Below, one piece after another: positions 1 to 6,526 of a stretch of DNA of 10,175 nucleotides (positions are counted from its first letter, which is position 1; each line of letters opens with the position of its first letter). Below the pieces are notes generated by a model that was not told the origin of the DNA, did not search any database, and worked only from the letters and a program-made list of their open reading frames with translations. Position numbers and translations under genes: made by a program. The DNA is taken from NCBI GenBank assembly GCA_027037155.1, contig JALWBK010000056.1, positions 2,391 to 12,565 on the forward strand. The letters are read 5' to 3'. The DNA comes from a bacterium (lineage in GTDB: Bacteria; Thermosulfidibacterota; Thermosulfidibacteria; Thermosulfidibacterales; Thermosulfidibacteraceae).

Positions 1-758
1 ATCTCCTCGCTTAATGGAATTCTTCCCAAAAGCTCAATCCCTTCCCTTTGACAATAATCTTCTATTTGCACGCAGCACTCCTCACTAACGTCAAAGCGGT
101 TGATAACCGCATAAATACGAACCCCAAAGTGCTTGGCAAGCTCCACTATCCTCTGCATATCATGGACACCACTAACGGTAGGTTCGGTAACCACAACCAC
201 ATCGGTAACACCTGTTATTGAAGAGATAACTGGACAGCCTATGCCTGGAGGTCCGTCAATGAGGATCAAAGGTATTCCAAGTTCATCGGCAATCTCCCTA
301 GCCCTGTTCCTGAGCGTAGTTATCAGCTTACCGGAATTCTCCTCTCCAGGATGGAGCCTTGCGTGAAGCATCAGACCAGCTCTTGAATCTGCTACGAACC
401 AGCTACCTGACTCCCTCTCCTCCAATACCACTGCCTGCTGTGGACAGGCAAAGTAACACAAAGCACATCCCTCACAGGAAAACTCATCAACCCTATAGCT
501 CTCATCTATCGCATCAAAACGACAAAGCTCCCTGCAGATACCACATCTATCACAGAGCTCATCTCGTATAACAGCCACTTTAGAGCCTTTGAACGTGTAA
601 GCTTCAAGAACCCTGGGGTTCAAAATTATGTGAAGGTCAGGGGCGTCCACATCGGCGTCTACCACCACCTTGTTAGGCGAAAGAAGGGCAAAACAGGATG
701 CCAACGTGGTCTTTCCGGTTCCCCCTTTCCCGCTAACCACAGCTATCTGCCTCAGCAT
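1..758 (-). CDS. MinD-superfamily P-loop ATPase with inserted 2x[4Fe-4S] ferredoxin domain (partial, 3' end off window)
   Basis: Open frame read from an ATG at 758-756 to the window edge; 252 residues are visible. A deviant Walker A motif (SGKGGTGKTT, residues 9-18, with signature Lys11 and Lys16) and VDADVDAPD (33-41) mark the MinD/Mrp/NifH ATPase superfamily. Inserted at about 66-112 are two four-cysteine clusters, C69-C72-C75-C79 and C95-C98-C101-C105-P, typical of 2x[4Fe-4S] ferredoxins. DGPPG follows at 168-172, then GCP at 174-176. This layout is the COG1149 type. The start overlaps the upstream ATPase stop by 7 bases (ATGCTGA), with GAGGAG 8 bases before it, so translational coupling is likely. 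Compared with its 280-residue paralogue, only some tens of residues should be missing. By analogy with Desulfovibrio ORP-associated ATPases it may load or insert a metal cluster with its neighbour; that role is inferred. Confidence 0.9.
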   Translation of the reverse strand, partial: MLRQIAVVSGKGGTGKTTLASCFALLSPNKVVVDADVDAPDLHIILNPRVLEAYTFKGSKVAVIRDELCDRCGICRELCRFDAIDESYRVDEFSCEGCALCYFACPQQAVVLEERESGSWFVADSRAGLMLHARLHPGEENSGKLITTLRNRAREIADELGIPLILIDGPPGIGCPVISSITGVTDVVVVTEPTVSGVHDMQRIVELAKHFGVRIYAVINRFDVSEECCVQIEDYCQREGIELLGRIPLSEE

Positions 759-1594
759 CCCATCTTCTCCTCAACCCTCTCCAGAATCTCCCTAAAGAGA
801 TCCTCCATCTCCCAAGCAGCCTCCACCATGGGAACTCCCCTGGAATAGCAACTGGCTATTTCTGAATCATAGGGCAATGAAGCGATAAGCTCCAATCCCT
901 CACTCTCACAAAAGTCCGAGATCAAACTCTCTTCCACAAGTCCCCTTTTGTTTTCTATGACACCAAAGGGAACACCTATCTCTCTCAAAAACTCCACCAC
1001 AAGTGTGAAGTCGTGAAAACCAAAAACCGTAGACTCTGCTACAACCAAAATGTAATCGCATCCTTTAACCGCTTCCACCACCGGACAAGTAACACCGGGA
1101 GGAGCATCTACAATCACAAAAGGTGAATCCTTAGGAATGCTCCTTCTCAACTCCCTTATGAGAGGCGTACCCATCGCCTCCCCCACGTTAAGCCTGCCTC
1201 CAATAAAGCGAATGCTTCCCCGCACTCCTATCTCTATTACACCTATGGGTTTTTCGTCCTCCTTTATGGCATGCCTCGGACACACGTAAGCACAGGTACC
1301 ACAGCTATGGCACAACTTATCAAAAACCACGACACTCCCAGGTAGCACCATAATAGCATTGAACTGACAGGCCTCTGCACACCTTTTGCAGTAATCACAG
1401 TTATTCTGATCCACCACCGGTACCTTTTTAAAAACCTCCCTGCGAGACGTCATCTGGGGCGAAAGAAGCAAGGCAGCGTTGGGTTCTTCCACATCCGCAT
1501 CCACCAAAACACCTTCTCCCTTTACCAAAGCTAAGGAGACAGCTATACTCGTTTTCCCAGCCCCTCCTTTGCCGCTTAAGACAGCTATTCTCAT
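752..1594 (-). CDS. MinD-superfamily P-loop ATPase with inserted 2x[4Fe-4S] ferredoxin domain
   Basis: A complete 280-residue cytosolic protein of the same family as the next gene. Walker A is SGKGGAGKTS (7-16, Lys9 and Lys14), followed by VDADVEEP (31-38). The ferredoxin insert at about 63-110 carries C66-C69-C72-C76 and C95-C98-C101-C105-P. D163APPG167 with C170-P171 is the switch region. The paralogues keep the same domain order and nearly the same cysteine positions, so they probably arose by tandem duplication and may form a heterodimer. The ATG lies in an ATGA overlap with the stop of the upstream cofactor-domain gene; AGGAGG is 11 bases upstream. The family is expected to couple ATP hydrolysis to Fe-S or metal-cluster handling. 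The exact substrate is unknown. It is not a cell-division MinD: the ferredoxin insert excludes that, and I see no C-terminal amphipathic membrane-targeting helix. Confidence 0.92.
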   Translation of the reverse strand: MRIAVLSGKGGAGKTSIAVSLALVKGEGVLVDADVEEPNAALLLSPQMTSRREVFKKVPVVDQNNCDYCKRCAEACQFNAIMVLPGSVVVFDKLCHSCGTCAYVCPRHAIKEDEKPIGVIEIGVRGSIRFIGGRLNVGEAMGTPLIRELRRSIPKDSPFVIVDAPPGVTCPVVEAVKGCDYILVVAESTVFGFHDFTLVVEFLREIGVPFGVIENKRGLVEESLISDFCESEGLELIASLPYDSEIASCYSRGVPMVEAAWEMEDLFREILERVEEKMGC

Positions 1595-2034
1595 CTATCT
1601 TCTAACCTCCTAACCCTCTCTTCCAACTCATCGACTTTCTTCTTCAACGCTTCCACCTCGGTTTTCAAGTTAGTGCCTGTCTCTGCGTTCTCACCCTTTG
1701 ATTCAGTTTTAGACAACACTCCATCCAAAAACCTCTGCACTGCTTCCTTTACAGTAATTCCCCCTACTCCCGTCACGATCCTAATACCCGCTGCCTCCAG
1801 AGCCTGCATAGCGTTAGGACCGACATGACCTGTTATGACCACCTTTGCCCCTTTATCTGCCACCAACTGTGCAGATCTTATCCCTGCACCTCCCGTAGCA
1901 TCTACATTGGGATTCTTCACGCTCTCAACATCCATAGTCTCAGTCTCCACAAAGACAAAAAACTGAGCACGTCCAAACCTGGGGTCTATCTCCGCATCAA
2001 GCCCCCGTGAAACAGCTGTCACACACACCTTCAT
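1591..2034 (-). CDS. Dinitrogenase iron-molybdenum cofactor (NifX/MTH1175-like) domain protein with C-terminal coiled coil
   Basis: 147 residues. Residues 1-105 match the NifB/NifX/MTH1175-type cofactor-binding fold (COG1433, PF02579): an MKVCVTAV first strand, DPRFGRAQFFVFVE at 17-30, NPN at 41-43, the glycine-rich GGAGIRSAQLVADKGAKVVITG (48-69, described in part) and a GI.IVTG strand near 83-89. Such proteins bind metal clusters such as the Mo-Cu cluster of Desulfovibrio orange protein. A polar linker (about 108-124) leads to a coiled coil at 127-147 with a perfect a/d pattern V127, L130, V134, L137, V141, L144; this tail is not part of the standard domain. The start is supported by AGGAGGTGATC (2046-2036), almost fully complementary to the 16S rRNA 3' end and sharing its first base with the stop of the upstream gene. 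It is the second gene of the operon and overlaps the ATPase gene by 4 bases. Bound metal and partner are not determinable here. Confidence 0.9.
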   Translation of the reverse strand: MKVCVTAVSRGLDAEIDPRFGRAQFFVFVETETMDVESVKNPNVDATGGAGIRSAQLVADKGAKVVITGHVGPNAMQALEAAGIRIVTGVGGITVKEAVQRFLDGVLSKTESKGENAETGTNLKTEVEALKKKVDELEERVRRLEDR

Positions 2035-2045
2035 GGATCACCTCC

Positions 2046-2699
2046 TCAATGAGAACAAAATGTTGAGTCAAAATCCTCACCGCTCAATATTCGAGACAGA
2101 ACATCCACCACTCTTCCCTCAACGCCTGCCACAGGTTCTATCCCATAACTTTTAAAGAACTGCGCCGCCCTTTCTCCCATACCACCTGCCACCACCATCT
2201 CGGCACCATTTTCCGCGACAAACCTTGGCACTAATCCAGGACCATGCACATTCACGTAAGGGTTGGGCTTTGCCTCCACAGACACAATTTCGCCATCGTT
2301 ATCCAGCTCCACAAACAGAAAATAAGGCGCTCTTCTAAAGTGAGGACATATACGGGAGTTCAACCCTTCATTAGCCTCCACCGCAAAAGCTATCTTCATG
2401 CTCTCCCTCCCATGAGTCTTGAAGTACTCACAGTCAATCCTATCTCCTAAAGAACACCCAACCGCTCTCCAACAAGGAACAACATCTAACAAACGTCTGA
2501 CCCCAGCTATGTTTATACCCTCCTCCAATAAACGCCTGATACACTTTAGAAGCTGCACTTGCTCCCGGGTATAGTACCTCCTACCCCCAATCCTTTGAGG
2601 TCTCACAAGCCCTTGCCTTTCGTAAATGCGCAGCATCCTCGGATGAACACCCAACATCCTACTCACAACGCCTATGGGGTACAACTCTCTCATGTACAT
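2046..2699 (-). CDS. MerR/HspR-like regulator fused to a NifX/MTH1175-type cofactor-binding domain
   Basis: 217 residues in three parts. Residues 7-72 form a MerR winged helix-turn-helix closest in look to HspR: IGVVSRMLGVHPRMLRIYER (9-28), GLVRPQRIGGRRYYTREQV (30-48) and GINIAGVRRLL (61-71). A short linker holds C76-W77, C82 and C90 (C-x5-C-x7-C), a possible metal or redox site. Residues 101-205 are a dinitrogenase-cofactor domain (MKIAFAVE, CPHFRRAPYFLFVE, KPNP, AGGMGERAAQFF), replacing the usual MerR coiled-coil/effector domain. First gene of the operon, divergent from a small gene, so it is a likely autoregulator and local regulator that senses a metal cluster through its C-terminal domain (inference). 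No Shine-Dalgarno precedes ATG 2699 or the alternative ATG 2693, and a -10-like box lies 8 bases upstream, so translation may be leaderless. A second internal start is plausible at Met101. Confidence 0.9.
   Translation of the reverse strand: MYMRELYPIGVVSRMLGVHPRMLRIYERQGLVRPQRIGGRRYYTREQVQLLKCIRRLLEEGINIAGVRRLLDVVPCWRAVGCSLGDRIDCEYFKTHGRESMKIAFAVEANEGLNSRICPHFRRAPYFLFVELDNDGEIVSVEAKPNPYVNVHGPGLVPRFVAENGAEMVVAGGMGERAAQFFKSYGIEPVAGVEGRVVDVLSRILSGEDFDSTFCSH
2399..2411 (-). promoter_or_regulatory. Internal ribosome binding site within the MerR-fusion gene
   Basis: On the minus strand GGGAGGG (2411-2405) lies 5 bases before an in-frame ATG (2399-2397, Met101). This ATG is exactly where a free-standing NifX/MTH1175 domain would begin (MKIAFAVE). 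Initiation here would give a separate 117-residue cofactor-domain protein alongside the 217-residue fusion. The site is stronger than anything in front of the full-length start. Purine-rich codons for Gly-Arg-Glu-Ser could create it by chance. Confidence 0.45.
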
Positions 2700-2707
2700 A
2701 TTATTTC

Positions 2708-2734
2708 AATATATGCTGACAATAATATTGTCAA
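2708..2734 (-). promoter_or_regulatory. Promoter of the MerR-fusion operon (leaderless type)
   Basis: Reading the minus strand, TTGACA (2734-2729) is a consensus -35. A -10-like TATATT (2713-2708) follows after 15 bases, or TATTGA (2711-2706) after 17. Either would start RNA within a few bases of the ATG at 2699, in agreement with the absence of a Shine-Dalgarno. The 17-bp palindrome covers most of the -35 and the spacer, the place where MerR-family proteins bind. The spacer is not the 19-20 bp usual for MerR-activated promoters, so repression is more likely than DNA-twisting activation. Confidence 0.45.
2717..2733. repeat. 17-bp palindrome, candidate operator
   Basis: TGACAATA and TATTGTCA are perfect 8-base inverted arms around a single central base. 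The site lies in the 90-bp gap between the MerR-fusion gene and the divergent small gene, and overlaps the -35 of the former. It does not resemble the HspR inverted repeat (CTTGAGT-N7-ACTCAAG). The likely ligand is the adjacent MerR-type protein, but this is inferred from position only. Confidence 0.5.
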
Positions 2735-2744
2735 TTACATTCCT

Positions 2745-2773
2745 TTGACAGCGACACCGGTTCCCGGTATCCT
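2745..2773 (+). promoter_or_regulatory. Possible promoter for the small gene at 2790
   Basis: TTGACA (2745-2750) and TATCCT (2768-2773) are separated by 17 bases. The predicted RNA start near 2780 would fall inside the AGGGGAG ribosome site (2777-2783), an awkward fit that lowers confidence. Confidence 0.3.
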
Positions 2774-2789
2774 AAGAGGGGAGTAGAAG

Positions 2790-3053
2790 ATGAAACCCCA
2801 GATTCCCGATGAGTTTTGGACAAAACTGGAGCAGTACACCAGAAAGTACAGTGGCCTTGCAGCCGAAATGATCATAGAAGATGCTCTATCCAGCATGGGC
2901 AAAAGTTCGTATCAAGAGATATCAATTCCAGAAGTGCCTGTTTTTCTTGACAAATTAGCCGATAGGTTGAGTCACTTTGCGTCTCCCAAAACCAGTGAAA
3001 ATTACAGAAAGAAACTAATAGACCTATTCAATCAAACGTTTCTCTCTCTTTAA
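2790..3053 (+). CDS. Small hypothetical protein, helical
   Basis: 87 residues, not recognised. ATG with AGGGGAG 6 bases upstream supports real translation. No signal peptide, membrane segment or cysteine is present. Two predicted helical segments (about 7-36 and 49-86) flank a proline-bearing link (I45-P-E-V-P). The pattern FWTKLEQYTRKYSGLAAEMI (9-28), then LDKLADRLSHF, faintly recalls the small helical modules at the C-termini of some bacterial kinases and regulators (L..Y.GP.A..., then a LA-rich helix), but this is a weak impression. It is transcribed away from the MerR-fusion operon across a shared palindrome and may be co-controlled with it. A 94-bp gap and a separate promoter separate it from resB, so it is probably not part of that operon. 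Confidence 0.65.
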   Translation: MKPQIPDEFWTKLEQYTRKYSGLAAEMIIEDALSSMGKSSYQEISIPEVPVFLDKLADRLSHFASPKTSENYRKKLIDLFNQTFLSL

Positions 3054-3084
3054 CAGCCTCCCCAAGCTCCCCAAAGAACACATA

Positions 3085-3113
3085 TTGACAAAACACCTCT
3101 CAAGGACTTTAGT
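3085..3113 (+). promoter_or_regulatory. Promoter for resB-ccsA-argD
   Basis: A perfect -35 box TTGACA (3085-3090) and a TTTAGT -10 (3108-3113, four of six consensus bases) are 17 bases apart. RNA would start near 3120, leaving a leader of about 28 bases with GGGAGAGGG (3136-3144) just before the resB start codon. The 94-bp gap shows no hairpin-plus-T-run terminator for the preceding gene. Confidence 0.5.
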
Positions 3114-3147
3114 AATGTGAAATCAGTACAAATTTGGGAGAGGGACG

Positions 3148-4524
3148 TTGAAGAAGATCTGGGAGATATTTTCATCTATCAAAACCGCTATAGTACTGTT
3201 CTTTCTCATAGCCACCACCTCTATCATAGGGACTATCATCAAACAACAGCCCACCCCCGAAGGATACGAAAAGCTGTATGGCCCTACCTTCACCAAAGTA
3301 ATTAAAGCCCTTGAGCTTTACGATATGTACCACTCCTGGTGGTTCCAGCTCCTTTTGATTCTTTTCGCTTTAAACCTCATAATCTGCTCTATAGATAGAC
3401 TTCCCAGGATACTTAGATTCTTTAAGAGGGAGACCAGAATAAAGGAAAGAGATTATCTCAACTCCCTTCCCATCAAATGCCGGCACAGAGCAAAGAACCT
3501 CACCCCTGAACAGGCAAAAGAAAAGGTCTTGTCAATACTGAAAGAGAAAGGCTTCTCCCCCAGTGAAGAGGAAAAACAGGGAGAGAGCCTGTATCTATTC
3601 TTTGAAAAGGGCGTGATTAACCGACTGGGCGTTTACATTACCCACTTCTCCATCCTCTTGGTGCTCATAGGCGGGCTAATAGGCAGTATCTTTGGATTCA
3701 CCGGCTACATAACCTTAGTTGAAGGGGGTAAAAGCAACAATGTCGTCTTAAGAGGAGGCTTCTCCAACAAACCACTTCCTTTCGAGATTGAGTGCGATAA
3801 ATTTGAAGTCCAGTTCTACAAAAACAGACCCGATGTACCCAAAGAATACACAAGCTACGTGAAAGTCATTGAAAACGGCAAGGCCGTAAAAAGCGCCAAA
3901 ATAGAGGTAAATCACCCTCTGGTACACAGGGGCATATACTTCTACCAATCTTCTTACGGGGTCTTCTCTTCCGAAAACGGCCTTTTAACTGTAAAGATAA
4001 GGGACAAGCGCACGGGAGAGGTTAGAAAAGTACAACTACGTGTTGGAGAAACCCAAAAGGTCCCCGATATGGGCATAGAGGTAAAGCTCATCGCCTTTTA
4101 CCCCGACTTCGTAATAACCGAGGAAGGACCGACCACAAGGTCCCAAGAGTTAAGAAACCCAGCAGCATTAGTAGAGATCAAGAAAGGCAACAGCACTATC
4201 AAAAGCTGGGTTTTTGCCTTCTTCCCCAATGTACACGAGAAGAAGAGCGATTACGAAGTAAAGTTTGTGAGCTTCAAGCCCGTATTCTACACGGTGCTTC
4301 AGGTCAGCAAAGACCCAGGAGTGTGGCTTGTATGGATAGGCTGCATCCTGATGATCGTTGCAATAATGATCACCTTCTTCTACCCACACAGGCGTATCTT
4401 TGTCTGGATAACTCCTCAGAGCAAAGGCACAGAGATCGCCTTGGGCTTCTCCACCAACAGAAACCAAGAAGCCTTCAAGAGATTGGCTGAAGAGGTGTGC
4501 GAAAAAATCAAAAAAGAGCTATGA
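3148..4524 (+). CDS. resB: Cytochrome c biogenesis protein ResB (Ccs1/CcsB family)
   Basis: 458 residues. ResB is half of the System II cytochrome c synthase, which with CcsA carries heme across the membrane and joins it to apocytochrome CXXCH motifs on the outside. Membrane segments are at about 13-31, 65-82, 162-184 and 391-412, with a large extracytoplasmic domain between the third and fourth, the ResB topology. Family features include [12 protein letters not shown] near the N-terminus, HSWWFQ (62-67) followed by N76 and C80, His166 in segment 3, and [15 protein letters not shown] (255-269). The start is TTG (3148): no in-frame ATG precedes it, GGGAGAGGG lies just upstream, and the [11 protein letters not shown]-terminus fits the family. 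ccsA begins 9 bases after the stop. A thioredoxin-like resA is not in the window. Identification is secure. Confidence 0.95.
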   Translation: MKKIWEIFSSIKTAIVLFFLIATTSIIGTIIKQQPTPEGYEKLYGPTFTKVIKALELYDMYHSWWFQLLLILFALNLIICSIDRLPRILRFFKRETRIKERDYLNSLPIKCRHRAKNLTPEQAKEKVLSILKEKGFSPSEEEKQGESLYLFFEKGVINRLGVYITHFSILLVLIGGLIGSIFGFTGYITLVEGGKSNNVVLRGGFSNKPLPFEIECDKFEVQFYKNRPDVPKEYTSYVKVIENGKAVKSAKIEVNHPLVHRGIYFYQSSYGVFSSENGLLTVKIRDKRTGEVRKVQLRVGETQKVPDMGIEVKLIAFYPDFVITEEGPTTRSQELRNPAALVEIKKGNSTIKSWVFAFFPNVHEKKSDYEVKFVSFKPVFYTVLQVSKDPGVWLVWIGCILMIVAIMITFFYPHRRIFVWITPQSKGTEIALGFSTNRNQEAFKRLAEEVCEKIKKEL

Positions 4525-4533
4525 GGTGCTAAA

Positions 4534-5367
4534 ATGGTGAAAGATACAGTATTTGTGGCCTACGCTACATTCACAGCTCTTGGCTCCTTTGTGTTCTATC
4601 TCAGTTACTTGGTCACCAAATCCGAAAAGGTAGGTAAAATAGGAACCCTTCTTAATGTTGCCACAGGATTACTGCTCACCGCATCCATGGTAACCAGAAC
4701 CTACATAACCATACAGAAAGGGTGGGGACACGCCCCTTTCACAAACCTCTATGAGTCCATGGTCTTTTTCGGATGGTCAATATCGGTGTTGCTATTGCTC
4801 TTTGAACTTAAGTACAAAAACAAAACCTTGGGCACCTTTGTGACCCCATTCATATTCATCATCCTCGCCTATACCTCGTTAGGCGGGCCAGGCATAAACA
4901 CCGAAGTAGAACCCCTCATACCAGCCTTACAGAGCAACTGGCTAATAGCTCACGTCATCACCGCTTTTCTATCCTACGCCGCCTTCGCCGTCTCCTGCGG
5001 TGCCAGCATCATGTACCTGCTAAGGGTAAACAAGACAGGTGGATTCTGGGACAGGCTCCCCTCTGCAGAAACCTTAGACGAGATAAACTACAAAGCCGTA
5101 CTCATAGGATTCCCACTTTTGACCCTCGGTATTGTCACTGGAGCCGCTTGGGCTCACTATGCTTGGGGCTCCTACTGGAGCTGGGATCCCAAGGAAACAT
5201 GGTCGCTGATCACCTGGTTCATATATGCAGCCTTTCTGCACGCAAGGTACATGAGGGGATGGAGAGGAAAGAAGGCAGCGTTTCTATCCATAGTAGGCTT
5301 TGCAGCAGTGCTGTTCACCTACCTTGGTGTCAACCTGATAATATCAGGGCTTCACAGCTATGCATAA
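4534..5367 (+). CDS. ccsA: Cytochrome c biogenesis protein CcsA/ResC (heme-handling, CcmC/CcmF family)
   Basis: 277 residues and about eight membrane segments. The tryptophan-rich heme-binding WWD region runs from W206 to E220 (W206, W211, W215, W217, D218, K220's neighbour E221), the hallmark of the heme-handling proteins. Candidate heme-ligand histidines are H66 ([11 protein letters not shown]), H140, H236 (FLHAR) and H274 (SGLHSYA). With ResB it forms the System II synthase. The ATG has GAGGTG (4523-4528) 5 bases upstream, a site that overlaps the resB stop codon, so the two subunits are made together. Length is near the usual short CcsA form, with no fusion to ResB. Its last 8 bases overlap the argD start. 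This implies that the host makes c-type cytochromes, presumably for anaerobic or microaerobic respiration. Confidence 0.95.
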   Translation: MVKDTVFVAYATFTALGSFVFYLSYLVTKSEKVGKIGTLLNVATGLLLTASMVTRTYITIQKGWGHAPFTNLYESMVFFGWSISVLLLLFELKYKNKTLGTFVTPFIFIILAYTSLGGPGINTEVEPLIPALQSNWLIAHVITAFLSYAAFAVSCGASIMYLLRVNKTGGFWDRLPSAETLDEINYKAVLIGFPLLTLGIVTGAAWAHYAWGSYWSWDPKETWSLITWFIYAAFLHARYMRGWRGKKAAFLSIVGFAAVLFTYLGVNLIISGLHSYA

Positions 5368-6526
5368 CGAAAGCTGGAAGACAAAGGCCCAGCAACATCT
5401 TGCCCCCACCTACGCCCAGTACCCCATAGCCATAACCAGGGGGCAGGGATGCTATGTATGGGACGCCAACGGCAAACGATACCTTGATTTTGCCACAGGT
5501 ATTGCCACCGTCTCCTTAGGACACTGCCATCCCAAAATAGTAAATGCCTTAATAGAACAAGCCAAAACTTTGTGGCACGTCTCAAACCTATACTACATTC
5601 CATGGGAGATAGAGCTTGCCGAAAAGCTTAACCAACTTACCTTCTCTAGTGCCGTATTCTTTTGCAACTCTGGCGCCGAAGCCAACGAGGCTGCAGTTAA
5701 ATTCGCCAGATTGTGGGGTAAAAAACATAAAAATGGTGCCTACAAAGTCATAACCACCACCAACTCCTTCCACGGCAGAACTCTAAGCATGATTGCCGCC
5801 ACAGGACAGGAAAAGGTGAAAAGAGGATTTGAACCGCTTCCATCGGACTTTGTACACATTCCCTTCGGAGATGCAAAGTCAGCAGAAGAGGTCATAGACG
5901 AAAAGACTGTGGCCATTATGGTAGAGCCTATACAGGGCGAAGGTGGGGTTATCGTTCCACCTGACAACTACCTAAAGGAGCTTAGAAACTTATGTGACAA
6001 ACACAACCTACTTCTGATCTTAGATGAGGTACAGACGGGTGTGGGAAGATGCGGAGCACTCTACGCTTACCAGCTTTACGAAGTAGAACCAGACATATTC
6101 ACCTCAGCAAAGGCTTTGGGTAACGGCTTCCCCATAGGGGCGTGTCTTGTAAATGAGAAAGTAAAAAGTGCCATAACCCCAAGCTCTCATGCCTCTACCT
6201 TCGGCGGCAACCCTTTAGCAACAAGGGTTGCCTTAGAGGTGATTAAAGTTATCATGGAAGAAAACCTTTTAGAAAACGTTTCAAAAATGGGTAAATACCT
6301 TAAAAAGGAGCTTTCCCGCATCCCCAAGATAAAAGAGGTACGGGGGAAGGGGCTGCTGATAGGTGCAGAGGTAGAAGACAATCAAGGGGTAGTGAAAAAA
6401 GCCCTTGAGAAAGGACTGCTTTTAGTTCCTGCGGCCAACAACGTGGTGCGCCTTCTTCCACCGTTGAACATAACCCAGAAAGAGTGCGACAAGGCCCTTG
6501 AGATATTAGAGGATGTGCTAAGATAA
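5360..6526 (+). CDS. argD: Acetylornithine aminotransferase (class III PLP aminotransferase)
   Basis: 388 residues, normal for ArgD. The enzyme exchanges the amino group between glutamate and N-acetylglutamate semialdehyde in arginine synthesis; many ArgD proteins also act on N-succinyl-diaminopimelate semialdehyde for lysine. Seen here: [15 protein letters not shown] (103-117), SFHGRT (136-141), VEPIQGEGG (188-196), DEVQTGVGR (222-230) with PLP-contacting D222, the Schiff-base lysine K251 in [14 protein letters not shown] (248-261), and STFGGNPLA (279-287). The ATG at 5360 overlaps the last 8 bases of ccsA (ATGCATAA) with only a weak CAGGG upstream, so translation is probably coupled to ccsA. 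No other arg gene is near. Related aminotransferases (ornithine, GABA) cannot be wholly excluded, but the short N-terminus and motif spelling favour ArgD. Confidence 0.9.
   Translation: MHNESWKTKAQQHLAPTYAQYPIAITRGQGCYVWDANGKRYLDFATGIATVSLGHCHPKIVNALIEQAKTLWHVSNLYYIPWEIELAEKLNQLTFSSAVFFCNSGAEANEAAVKFARLWGKKHKNGAYKVITTTNSFHGRTLSMIAATGQEKVKRGFEPLPSDFVHIPFGDAKSAEEVIDEKTVAIMVEPIQGEGGVIVPPDNYLKELRNLCDKHNLLLILDEVQTGVGRCGALYAYQLYEVEPDIFTSAKALGNGFPIGACLVNEKVKSAITPSSHASTFGGNPLATRVALEVIKVIMEENLLENVSKMGKYLKKELSRIPKIKEVRGKGLLIGAEVEDNQGVVKKALEKGLLLVPAANNVVRLLPPLNITQKECDKALEILEDVLR

Noticed and set aside
752..1594. Cell-division MinD or chromosome-partition ParA
   Set aside because: The eight-cysteine ferredoxin insert and the cofactor-domain neighbours place it in the Fe-S ATPase group; no MinC, MinE or ParB is nearby.
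1591..2699. Nitrogen-fixation (nif) cluster
   Set aside because: Only the NifX-type cofactor domain is shared. No nifHDK, nifE/N or radical-SAM NifB is present, and this domain is widespread in organisms that do not fix nitrogen.
2046..2699. Heat-shock repressor HspR
   Set aside because: The HTH looks HspR-like, but there is no dnaK/clpB nearby, no matching HspR inverted repeat, and the C-terminal half is a cofactor domain.
3054..3147. Rho-independent terminator after the small gene
   Set aside because: No stem-loop followed by a T-run is visible; the C-rich stretch after the stop does not pair with downstream bases.
3117..3305. 62-codon plus-strand frame beginning with ATG just before resB
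   Set aside because: It overlaps the start of resB in another frame, matches no family, and the purine-rich site at 3136-3144 is better placed for the TTG start of resB.
3748..3948. Minus-strand frame inside resB
   Set aside because: Antisense shadow of a secure gene, with no ribosome site and no recognisable protein.
4168..4467. 99-codon minus-strand frame inside resB
   Set aside because: Antisense shadow of the conserved C-terminal part of resB; the composition looks like a reverse-strand artefact.
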